This document shows positions 1-8,822 of a DNA stretch of 64,000 nucleotides, one piece after another. Below the pieces are notes generated by a model, which was given only the letters and a program-made list of their open reading frames with translations, was not told where the DNA came from and did not search any database. The position numbers were made by a program, and so were the translations under genes. The first letter of the stretch is position 1. The number at the start of each line of letters is the position of its first letter. Location: assembly GCA_902621675.1 (NCBI GenBank), contig CACNMX010000001.1, forward strand, positions 1 to 64,000, read 5' to 3'. This DNA is from an uncultured Prochlorococcus sp. (lineage in GTDB: Bacteria > Cyanobacteriota > Cyanobacteriia > PCC-6307 > Cyanobiaceae).

Positions 1-550
1 GGTCAAATTCCTCAATTACTTCAAATCTGACATCGAATAAATGATCTAATCTTGACAAATGTTTTTTGCTTAACATTACTGTCTCAAGAGATATGTAATA
101 TGCTTCAATCAATTTTTTAAAAACAAAACCTTGGGGGGGAGGGTAATTTTCTTTATATAAAATCTTATCTTTGATATTTTTCCCAAAGAAGATTGTATTA
201 CTAATAACTATTCCAACTTCCTTATCTTTAAAAAAAGGTAATTGTGATTCAATCTTTTTTGGAAACCATAAGTCATCACAATCTAAAAATGCTATGTATT
301 CACCCTTTGACTTTGAAATAGCTAAATTTCTTGCAGCTCCTAGGGATGAGAATTGTTTAGCTAGATAATATTTTATCCTTTTATCTTTAAATGAATTTAC
401 AATTTGACTGCTTTTGTCTGAAGAGCAATTATCCCAGAAAATTAGTTCCCAATTTTGATATGTTTGGTTGATTACACTATTTATTGCATCTTCTAGGTAT
501 TTTTCAGAATTATGACAGTTCATTATCACGCTTACTAATGAATTAGTCAT
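1..550 (-). CDS. Glycosyltransferase family 2 (partial, runs off window start)
   Basis: Minus-strand reading from ATG at 550: MTNSLVSVIMNCHNSEKYLEDAINSVINQTYQNWELIFWDNCSSDKS...GEYIAFLDCDD; classic GT2 N-terminus and DxD-type motif; open to window edge. Confidence 0.88.
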   Translation of the reverse strand, partial: MTNSLVSVIMNCHNSEKYLEDAINSVINQTYQNWELIFWDNCSSDKSSQIVNSFKDKRIKYYLAKQFSSLGAARNLAISKSKGEYIAFLDCDDLWFPKKIESQLPFFKDKEVGIVISNTIFFGKNIKDKILYKENYPPPQGFVFKKLIEAYYISLETVMLSKKHLSRLDHLFDVRFEVIEEFD

Positions 551-1707
551 TATTTATCTTTTTTAAATAGATCAAAAAAATTGTTTATTGAATTAGAGAT
601 ATATTTAATATCTCTAAGACTTAAATCATAATGTAATGGTAATGTTAATATTCTCTCATGTATAGCTTCTGTATTTGGTAATTTATTTTTACTTTTATAG
701 TATGTGAGATGATGATTTGGCTTATAGTGGATACCTGTTTGTATACCCTTATGAATTAAAAATTCTTGAAGCTCTTGCCTTTTTATATCTTTGTTTAGCA
801 AGATGGGATAAATATGAGGAACAACTTTGTCATAGTCTTTTTTAAATAAGCTTATGTAGGGATTTTTAGAAAGTATTTCATCGTATCTCTTTGCTAATTT
901 CTGTCTTTTTTGAGAAAATTTTTTTATTTTACTTAATTGAATTATTCCAATAGCAGCCATTAAGTCGCTCATATGGTATCTCCATCCTTGTTCTTTAACA
1001 TCAAATTCCCAACTCCTTTTTCCTGAATATCTAGCCTCACTATCGTTAATAACTCCTAATAACCGCAAATCTTTTATTCTCTCTAATATTTTCTTGTCAG
1101 AACTTACAATACACCCTCCTTCTCCACTTGTAATGTTCTTAATTCCATCAAAGCTAAAGCAAACAATATCTCCTATAGAACCTACAAATTGATTTTTGTT
1201 TATTGTTCCAAATGCATGAGCTGCATCTTCTATTACTCTTAAATTAAATTTTTTAGCTAGCTCATAGATCTCATCATATTCGCCTACAGAACCTCCGTAA
1301 TGTACTGGCATGATTGCTTTTGTTCTGGATGTTATTTTTTGTCGTGCATCTTTAACATCTAAAGTTAAAGAATTTAAATTAACATCACAGGCTATCGGGA
1401 TTGCACCTAATGCAGAAATTGCCTGAAAACTAGCTAAATATGTGATCGATTGGACTAATACCTCATCACCTTTTTTTAAGCCGCATGCTTGTAATGCTAA
1501 ATGTAATGCTGCAGTTCCATTAACCACGCAAACTGCATCTCTTTTAAAGAAATTAGTTAAAGAATCTTCAAATTGTTTGACATAATTACCCATCCCAAGG
1601 AACTCATTTTTGATTACTTTCTCTATCGCTTTTTGCTCTCGAAACGAAAGTGAAGATTTTGAAAGCCTTATAGTTCTTTTATTTTTTAATGCGAATTTTC
1701 TAAACAT
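550..1707 (-). CDS. DegT/DnrJ/EryC1/StrS family PLP-dependent sugar aminotransferase
   Basis: VNGTAALHLALQACGLKKGDEVLVQSITYLAS, VIEDAAHAFG, SFDGIKNITSGEGG motifs. Confidence 0.9.
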   Translation of the reverse strand: MFRKFALKNKRTIRLSKSSLSFREQKAIEKVIKNEFLGMGNYVKQFEDSLTNFFKRDAVCVVNGTAALHLALQACGLKKGDEVLVQSITYLASFQAISALGAIPIACDVNLNSLTLDVKDARQKITSRTKAIMPVHYGGSVGEYDEIYELAKKFNLRVIEDAAHAFGTINKNQFVGSIGDIVCFSFDGIKNITSGEGGCIVSSDKKILERIKDLRLLGVINDSEARYSGKRSWEFDVKEQGWRYHMSDLMAAIGIIQLSKIKKFSQKRQKLAKRYDEILSKNPYISLFKKDYDKVVPHIYPILLNKDIKRQELQEFLIHKGIQTGIHYKPNHHLTYYKSKNKLPNTEAIHERILTLPLHYDLSLRDIKYISNSINNFFDLFKKDK

Positions 1708-2040
1708 AAATTTTTTTGCCTTAAATTAAAAAAATTTTTCTAGATTTGTCGATCAAATATTAATTTTCTATATTATAGAAAAAAATTAAAATTTAAAGTT
1801 ATGAAATATTTTCTTTGTAAAATTTAAATTTTGATTCTCGGCCGACTTTCGAAATATATATATATTCTTCAAAGGTGTTTCTTTTAGACTAATCGAGAAA
1901 CCATGCTACAGCTTGTAAATCTCTTGGTGCATTTTAAGGCGTAAATTTCAATAATCAAACGCTATAAAGTACTATAGGAATTACGGACGTTACAAAAGAA
2001 ATCTTAGAATAGATTGATATAACTGACGTTTCGAGATTAG

Positions 2041-2113
2041 GGGGCCATAGCTCAGCTGGTAGAGCACCTGCATGGCATGCAGGGGGTCAGCGGTTCGAGT
2101 CCGCTTGGCTCCA
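2041..2113 (+). tRNA. tRNA-Ala (anticodon GGC)
   Basis: GGGGCCA...TGGCTCCA acceptor stem, GGTTCGAGTCC T-arm, anticodon stem CCTGC-ATGGCAT-GCAGG giving GGC. Confidence 0.95.
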
Positions 2114-2245
2114 TAAGAATTTTATTGTAAAAATTTGTTTTGCTGATGATTACAAGAGATCCTATATAAATAATTTTTCGCAAATTTGGTTGATTATTCT
2201 TCGTGAATTTCAAAGATTAAAAATATTACAATGAAAATATTATGA

Positions 2246-2416
2246 AGATTTTAATAATTAGATTGCCCTCATCTATTGTGAGAATTTGTCCTCTAGTTTA
2301 GTTAGATAATGGGGATGACAAAAAAGCTAAAGCTTCGGCAAAATCAGAGGGATTTATAAATTTTGAGATTCCTCCTGCAAAATAACTAGGAACTTTATAT
2401 GGGCAAAGCAATCTCA
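2246..2416 (-). pseudogene. Degenerate 3' fragment of a short-chain dehydrogenase (second, decayed copy of the 3' end of the gene at 4741..5499)
   Basis: Minus-strand translation ...PYKVPSYFAGGISKFINPSDFAEALAFLSSPLSN*TRGQILTIDEG vs intact ...NKVPLNKFITPANVAEAVAFLSSPLSNSTTGQILTVDGG; internal stop codon. Confidence 0.88.
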
Positions 2417-2419
2417 TTT

Positions 2420-3445
2420 TTACCAATGCCATGAAATAGAGCCTTGATTTGTAAATTGAAATTTTAAAATATTCCCTTTTAGTTTAGAAAGATAGTCTGT
2501 TAATTTAATCCTTGAACATGGATCAACATAAAACATAAAAAATCCTCCTCCGCCTGCGCCAGTTATTTTGCCCGATTTAGCTCCATTCCTTAGTGCGTTT
2601 TCATAAATCTGATCTAGAGAATCATTAGAAACTGATTTAGCTAAATTTTTTTTTCTATGCCATGATGAATTTAGAATATTTGAAAATTCCTCCAATTTCC
2701 CTAACAATAAACTTTCCTTCATTTTAATAGCATCTTCTTTAATCAAATTTAGTGTAGAGATCGAATCTTGAGAATCCATTTCTACATTTTTTATTTGATC
2801 TTCTATGATAATTTTCGATTTTCTTGATTGTCCAGTATAAAAAAGCACTAGTGATATTTCTAATAATCTCTGAACATCTTGTTTCAAACTTAAAGGATTT
2901 ACTATAACTTTATTATCTTTTTCAAACTCCATAAAATTAAATCCCCCAAAAGATGCAGAATATTGATCTTGTTTGCCGCCAGCCCAACCTAGTTCTAATC
3001 TCTCAATCTTAAAAGCAATTGATGCTACTTCGTATTCACCTAAGGCTAGACCTAACCATTCAGAAAATGCTTTAATTATCGCAACAGTAATAGTGGAGGA
3101 AGTACCAAGGCCGGAACCAGATGGAGCATCTGCAAATGTTATTAAGTGGAAATTTAATGGGTTTGATTTATTGAAATTTTTAATAATATGATTATAAACT
3201 GCCTTCTCCAATTGAAATGATTCTTTTATCTCTAAAGAGGGGGAGGTTTCATAAATCTCCTTTTTCCCTTCTTGACTAGATTCAATAATTATTTTTTCCT
3301 CTTTAAGAGGTGTAATTATGGCATAACAGTATTGATTGATTGTAGTGTTTAAAACATTACCAATATATATAGAAGCATAAGGATCTACATCAGTACCACC
3401 TCCAGCTAGTCCTAATCTTAAAGGTGCTCTTGCAAAATATCTCAT
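2420..3445 (-). CDS. hddA: GHMP kinase, D-glycero-D-manno-heptose 7-phosphate kinase-like
   Basis: MRYFARAPLRLGLAGGGTDVDPYA, PSGSGLGTSSTITVAIIKAF, GAKSGKITGAGGGGFF. Confidence 0.85.
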   Translation of the reverse strand: MRYFARAPLRLGLAGGGTDVDPYASIYIGNVLNTTINQYCYAIITPLKEEKIIIESSQEGKKEIYETSPSLEIKESFQLEKAVYNHIIKNFNKSNPLNFHLITFADAPSGSGLGTSSTITVAIIKAFSEWLGLALGEYEVASIAFKIERLELGWAGGKQDQYSASFGGFNFMEFEKDNKVIVNPLSLKQDVQRLLEISLVLFYTGQSRKSKIIIEDQIKNVEMDSQDSISTLNLIKEDAIKMKESLLLGKLEEFSNILNSSWHRKKNLAKSVSNDSLDQIYENALRNGAKSGKITGAGGGGFFMFYVDPCSRIKLTDYLSKLKGNILKFQFTNQGSISWHW

Positions 3446-4023
3446 TTTAAATAATCACTATCTATTTTTTCAATTAATTTAGAGGAAGATAATAAATCAT
3501 TAGTAATATACTTTAAATCTTTCAAATACTTTGAGTTTAATTTATGACCACTTTTAACTAAAATTGACATACTTAATCCTGCATTTATACCAGCATAATA
3601 ATCAGATATTTTATCACCTATCATTATTGATCTCTTAAGATCTATAGAATGTTCTGCTGCTGCTTTAAAAATCAATCCAGGATTTGGTTTTCTACAGTTA
3701 CAATTTGTTTTGTATATTTTAATTTTAGCTTCTGGATGATGAGGGCAAAAGTATACTGCATCTACTCTAATTTGTTTTAGGATAAATATGGATAACATGT
3801 ATTCATGCAATTTTTCTAAATCTTTTTCTTTATAAAATCCTCTAGCTATTCCAGCTTGATTTGTAATAATTATCAATTTGTAACCTAATTTATTAAACTT
3901 TCTTAATGCTTCAAATACTCCAGGTATTAATTCGAAATCTCTTATTTTACATACATACTTTTTCTCTTTATTAATAACCCCATCTCTATCAAGAAAGATG
4001 GCTTTAAAAAGTTTTTTAGACAT
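3442..4023 (-). CDS. gmhB: HAD-family D,D-heptose 1,7-bisphosphate phosphatase-like
   Basis: IFLDRDGVINKEKKYV, ITNQAGIARGFY, CPHHPEAKIKIYKTNCNCRKPNPG, MIGDKISDYYAGINAG. Confidence 0.88.
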   Translation of the reverse strand: MSKKLFKAIFLDRDGVINKEKKYVCKIRDFELIPGVFEALRKFNKLGYKLIIITNQAGIARGFYKEKDLEKLHEYMLSIFILKQIRVDAVYFCPHHPEAKIKIYKTNCNCRKPNPGLIFKAAAEHSIDLKRSIMIGDKISDYYAGINAGLSMSILVKSGHKLNSKYLKDLKYITNDLLSSSKLIEKIDSDYLK

Positions 4024-4732
4024 AAACTAGCTCATGTTCACATAAAAAATTAAAATCCTCTGGAATTCCAATATCTATAAAAGATCCATTTAAAATTACA
4101 CCTTTTACGGACTTATTTTTTTTTATTTCAATAGAAAGAAATTCTTCAAAGGAAAATATCTCAGATTTTATACCTTTAAAAACATTTTTATTTATCTTAT
4201 ATAAGCCAGTATTGATTAGCCCTTTTCCTGTAGAGCCTTTTTCTGAAAAGTTATTTATAAATGAGTTCTTATCAATTTTTACTCCACCATATCTTGAACG
4301 ATTGGAGACTTCTATTAAGCCTATTCTAATTAATTCGGAATTATTAATGTCTAATTTTTTTTTCATTAAATTTATATTGCCTGTTATTAAAGTATCACCA
4401 TTCATAACTAAGCACTCATTTTCAGAGATTTCATTAAGTGCATTTTTTATAGCCCCTCCGGTACCCAGTTGTTTTTTCTCAATTACATATTTAATTTTAA
4501 AATTTTTTGCCCATGGTTTTTTAATCTCCTCTAGAACTTGTTCATGGCCATTACCTAAAGCTAAAACAAAATTATTAATTCCTTTAGAAGATAATGATTT
4601 AAGGAGTATTTTTAGGAAGCATTTATTGTTGATTTGAGCCAAGCATTTTGGCTTGCCATTTAATAGTGGGGCTAATCTGGTACCTAAACCACCTGCAAGG
4701 ATAATGCAACTATTGTAATTAATGTCTCGCAT
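4016..4732 (-). CDS. hddC: Sugar nucleotidyltransferase, heptose-1-phosphate guanylyltransferase-like
   Basis: CIILAGGLGTRLAPLLNGKPKCLAQI; adjacent to hddA/gmhB-like genes. Confidence 0.8.
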   Translation of the reverse strand: MRDINYNSCIILAGGLGTRLAPLLNGKPKCLAQINNKCFLKILLKSLSSKGINNFVLALGNGHEQVLEEIKKPWAKNFKIKYVIEKKQLGTGGAIKNALNEISENECLVMNGDTLITGNINLMKKKLDINNSELIRIGLIEVSNRSRYGGVKIDKNSFINNFSEKGSTGKGLINTGLYKINKNVFKGIKSEIFSFEEFLSIEIKKNKSVKGVILNGSFIDIGIPEDFNFLCEHELVYV

Positions 4733-4740
4733 AAAAGATT

Positions 4741-5499
4741 TTAATAAATAGATTGGCCCCCATCTACTGTAAGAATTTGGCCTGTAGTTGAGTTAGATAA
4801 AGGGGATGACAAAAAAGCTACAGCTTCGGCAACATTAGCGGGCGTTATAAATTTATTTAGAGGAACTTTGTTGTTTATCATTTTTAAAACTTCTTCTTTA
4901 TTTTCCTTTAATTTTTTTTCCCAAATAGAACCATTAAACAAAACATTCCCGGGAGATACGGCATTAATACGAATATTTCTTTTCGCTAAATAAAAAGAGG
5001 AATTAAGCACATATTTATTTAAAGCTGATTTAGCTGATGAATATGTAAGAGGCGCATTTTCAATCATCTTATCTCCGCAAATTGATGAAATGCATGTAAT
5101 TACCCCCTCAGATTTGGTTAAGTGATTTATTGAACAAGATATAGGATTAATAGCAGAGTAAAGATTTAGAGAAATTGATTTTTCCCAGTCAGTAATATTT
5201 TCATTTAATGGAATTACAGATTTACCACTACCAACGTTGCAAATTAAAATATCAAGTGAACCAAACTTATCAACAAATTTATTTATCGCATCTTGAGCTG
5301 ACTTTGCCGATGTCATATCTCCTTGGATTCCTTCAATTGGTTTACTAAAATGTCTTTTCGCATTATCTAATGATTCTTTAGATCTAGAATTTAAAGCAAT
5401 CGTAGATCCATAACTATGAAATTTTTTTGCAATTTCTAAACCAATCCCCTTTGAAGATCCTGTAATAAAAACTTTTTTTCCGGTTAATCTTAAATTCAT
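4741..5499 (-). CDS. Short-chain dehydrogenase/reductase (SDR)
   Basis: KKVFITGSSKGIGLEIAKKF; YSSAKSALNKY; GQILTVDGGQSIY. Confidence 0.9.
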   Translation of the reverse strand: MNLRLTGKKVFITGSSKGIGLEIAKKFHSYGSTIALNSRSKESLDNAKRHFSKPIEGIQGDMTSAKSAQDAINKFVDKFGSLDILICNVGSGKSVIPLNENITDWEKSISLNLYSAINPISCSINHLTKSEGVITCISSICGDKMIENAPLTYSSAKSALNKYVLNSSFYLAKRNIRINAVSPGNVLFNGSIWEKKLKENKEEVLKMINNKVPLNKFITPANVAEAVAFLSSPLSNSTTGQILTVDGGQSIY

Positions 5500-5516
5500 T
5501 TTTAAATTATTTTATC

Positions 5517-6351
5517 TTAAATTTTAGATATATTATCTTTAACAAAAGCTAGATTAATCTCAAGTTCTTCTGTATGTTTATTTGTTTTAGATCTTGCTGT
5601 TTGTAATATGAAATTTCCCTCATAATTTATTTTCTTTATGTTTCCAAACACTTTTGGAAAGTTAGTATCTCCTTCACCTAACCTTATTGTACTCCCAAAT
5701 AATTTTCTATCTTTGATATGAACATTAATTATTCTTTCTCCATATTCTTGAAACTCTTCATCAGGATCAAATCCTAGGGATGCGCTGTTTCCAGAATCAT
5801 AATTTATTCCGAAAAGATCCTTCTCAAAATGAGATATAAAGTTTTTTAGTATAGATGGTGAATAGTCAGACTCAAATGCTATTTTGATTTGCCTTTGGTT
5901 AAGGATTTCTGAAAAAGATAAAAGTGTACTCTTAAGAATTTTAAATTCTTTTTCACTATTTATTGATCCATTGTCTACTAAAGGTATAACTAATATATTT
6001 ATACCAATACTGCTGGCAGCATTAATAATTAATTTGAAATCATTAATTAATTCATTAAAAAAAAGCTCGCTCTTAGCTTTCCAAAAAGGTCTTTGCATGC
6101 AGCAATCTAAAGTTATTGAAGGAATTTTTATATGATGAGTTTCGGATGCCTTCAATATATGTTTTTTTGGATTTTTCCAATAAAAATGGATTTTGATGAA
6201 ATTTAGGATAATCTAAGGTCCATTCAATACATGAAAGTCCTAGTTTTCTTGCTAAGGGAAATTCTTCTAACCAATTGTTGAAAGGGAATGATTGAATTTG
6301 GTTGTTTACTAAAGGAGAAAGTCTTCCCTGCATAAATCCAATTTTATTCAT
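5517..6351 (-). pseudogene. Sugar phosphate isomerase/epimerase (TIM-barrel type) interrupted by a frameshift
   Basis: ORFs 6073..6351 and 5517..6155 join into one protein if the A7 run (plus-strand T7 at 6162-6168) is read as A6: ...FLLEKSKKHILKASETHHIKIPSITLDCCMQRPFW... Confidence 0.8.
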
Positions 6352-6707
6352 AGGCCTTTAAAAATATCCTCTTAAAAAAAGATCTTTCTCAGTGATTGAA
6401 AAATTTTCTTTTGAGGATAAAAAAACATAAAATATTAAATAATAAATAACGTTTGATATTCCAAAAATCGATTTGATATTGTTAGTTAAATTTAAATAAA
6501 TTGAAAACATATTTTGCTTAAAGTCATAACTTTATAATAGCAGTAAAACTCTTTGTTCTTTTTTATCAAATTTGAATTGCTAATACTAATTTTAGTTAAC
6601 AAATCACTTTAATTTAAGATAGCAATATTCTATAAAATTTTTGTCCTCGTCAAACTGTACAATTGAAAGAGGTTATATTTTATATATAGATACTTTTTCT
6701 TCAGTAA

Positions 6708-7541
6708 ATGTTGAACGAAAAATTTAATTTAAAAAATAAAACTGCTCTTATTACTGGTGCTGCGGGATTACTTGGTGAAGAACATGCTTTGGCATTATTA
6801 AGTTCGAACTGTAATCTCATACTTACAGATATTCAATTTAGAAAACTCAAAGAGTTAAAGAAATTTTTGCTTTCCCAATACTCAGATTCCAATATAAGGA
6901 TTTTTGAATTAGATGTAACATCAAAAAGTTCAATACTTCGCTTACATGAGCAACTACAACAGTTGGGTATAAATATCAATATTTTAATTAATAATGCAGC
7001 TTTAAATCCAAAAGTTGAAAAAAATCATGGCAATAAATCTTTCACAAGATTTGAATCATTTGATCTAGAAGATTGGAATTTAGAATTGGCAGTTGGTTTG
7101 ACTGGCGCTTTCTTATGTAGCCAAGTATTTGGATCGGATATGGCAAAAAAAAGAAAAGGAGGTTGTATTTTAAATATTGCTTCAGATCTCTCAGTTATTG
7201 CACCTGATCAAAGGATTTATATGAAAGATAAGATAGAGCCAGAAAACCAAGCTGTAAAACCAGTCACTTACTCAGTTATTAAAACAGGACTAGTTGGTTT
7301 GACTAAATATTTGGCAACCTATTGGATTGGTAGCAATATTAGATGCAATTCATTATCCCCAGGAGGTATTTATACTTCTCAGCCTGATGATTTTGTAATT
7401 AAATTATCAAATTTAATTCCTTTAGGAAGAATGGCTAAAAAAGATGAGTATAGAGCCGCGATTCAATTTTTGTGTTCTGATGCCTCTTCTTATATGAATG
7501 GTCATAATTTAGTAATTGATGGTGGGAGATCAATTTGGTAA
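6708..7541 (+). CDS. Short-chain dehydrogenase/reductase
   Basis: LNEKFNLKNKTALITGAAGLLGEEHALAL; YSVIKTGLVGLTKYLATYW; GHNLVIDGGRSIW. Confidence 0.9.
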   Translation: MLNEKFNLKNKTALITGAAGLLGEEHALALLSSNCNLILTDIQFRKLKELKKFLLSQYSDSNIRIFELDVTSKSSILRLHEQLQQLGININILINNAALNPKVEKNHGNKSFTRFESFDLEDWNLELAVGLTGAFLCSQVFGSDMAKKRKGGCILNIASDLSVIAPDQRIYMKDKIEPENQAVKPVTYSVIKTGLVGLTKYLATYWIGSNIRCNSLSPGGIYTSQPDDFVIKLSNLIPLGRMAKKDEYRAAIQFLCSDASSYMNGHNLVIDGGRSIW

Positions 7542-7814
7542 TAATAATTTAGAGAAAAACTAGGTAATTCTAATTAATAATTTGAAAAGAGGTATTGGAG
7601 TATATGCAAGAGATAAATCTTAAAACAAAAAGTGTACATTTATTATGTATTCTTAATGTTATGACTTCTACAGCAAATCCTGTTTTCAAATTAGTAAAAA
7701 AGGTTCTAAAAATTTTTATTGTTTAATTATGAATCTCTATATTATGAAAGGTGAAATAGGTTAAACCCCTTCCTCCTTTAAATAAGTCTTTTAGAAAAAT
7801 TATCTTTACGATTA

Positions 7815-8822
7815 ATGAAATTAGATCCCGATTATCCTTTAAAACTTTTAAAAAGAGAAGTTCATTGTGATATTGAAAAATTTAAAATCCTTATTTCAAG
7901 AAAAAAAAATATAAATATTATATTTGATTTTAAAATTTCTCCTCCAACTTATGGAGATTGCATTGATACTCTTTTTTTAATAAGAATGCTATCTTCTTTA
8001 GGTAAAAAAGTTAGTATTGAATTTGTCAAAGGTGAATATAGAAAAGACTGGGAGTACCTTAATAAAGATAAATTTGCCAAAGAATTAATAAATATTGCAA
8101 ATTCACTTTTACCTAAGGAATGTATTATTAATGTCTTTGATAATAATAAATTTAGAATAAAAAAAGATAAAGATTTGCATAATCTTTTTTTTAACCAATT
8201 ACCTTTTTTTAAAAGAAATCAAATACCAGAAATATATATAAAAGCATTGGATTTAGCCTTTAAACTAAATAAAAATACTGCTAATAATGACTTTTTATTC
8301 ACCAGAAAAACTTTAGATAATATTAAGTATGAATTTATAAATAAAGAAAAATATATTTGTTTACCCCTAAGATATAATCCCTTTACTTCTCAATCAAGAA
8401 ATATTGGTGTTAAGGCATTAGAAATTATTGACTTAATTCGGAATTCAACTAATGCCAAAATTATGATAGTTTCAAATTTGGAGGGATGTAATTTTTATAG
8501 GAAAATGATATCAAAGGCATTCAATTCTAATATTTATTACTGTAAGGATTTCTCAAAATCTTTTATTGGGGATGTTGAAATAATATTAAAAAGTGTATTT
8601 TATCTTCAATACTATGGAGGAGGAATGCTTACTATTGCAAGAAACTCAGATATACCTTATTTAATATGTAATAGATATGCTAACCATGAATATCTTCTTA
8701 AAAAACAAAAAAAATTCCCTTGGTCTAATAATCTTCAAAAATATATTTTAAGTGATGAATACGACGTATTCATGAAAGCGCTGAAAAGTAATATTTCATT
8801 AATAAAGAAATTGACAGATTAA
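7815..8822 (+). CDS. Hypothetical protein, possibly glycosyltransferase-like
   Basis: 335 aa ORF; C-terminal LQYYGGGMLTIARNSDIPYLICN loosely resembles GT-B-type end motifs; no confident family. Confidence 0.5.
   Translation: MKLDPDYPLKLLKREVHCDIEKFKILISRKKNINIIFDFKISPPTYGDCIDTLFLIRMLSSLGKKVSIEFVKGEYRKDWEYLNKDKFAKELINIANSLLPKECIINVFDNNKFRIKKDKDLHNLFFNQLPFFKRNQIPEIYIKALDLAFKLNKNTANNDFLFTRKTLDNIKYEFINKEKYICLPLRYNPFTSQSRNIGVKALEIIDLIRNSTNAKIMIVSNLEGCNFYRKMISKAFNSNIYYCKDFSKSFIGDVEIILKSVFYLQYYGGGMLTIARNSDIPYLICNRYANHEYLLKKQKKFPWSNNLQKYILSDEYDVFMKALKSNISLIKKLTD

Noticed and set aside
171-368. Plus-strand ORF 171..368 (65 aa)
   Set aside because: Antisense to a clear GT2 gene on the minus strand; no motif of its own
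4212-4637. Plus-strand ORF 4212..4637 (141 aa)
   Set aside because: Lies fully antisense to the hddC-like gene; hydrophobic composition is explained by the complement of AT-rich coding sequence
7542-7814. Possible small gene or pseudogene in the spacer between the SDR and ORF 7815
   Set aside because: Only short AT-rich open stretches; no recognisable protein similarity or RNA structure
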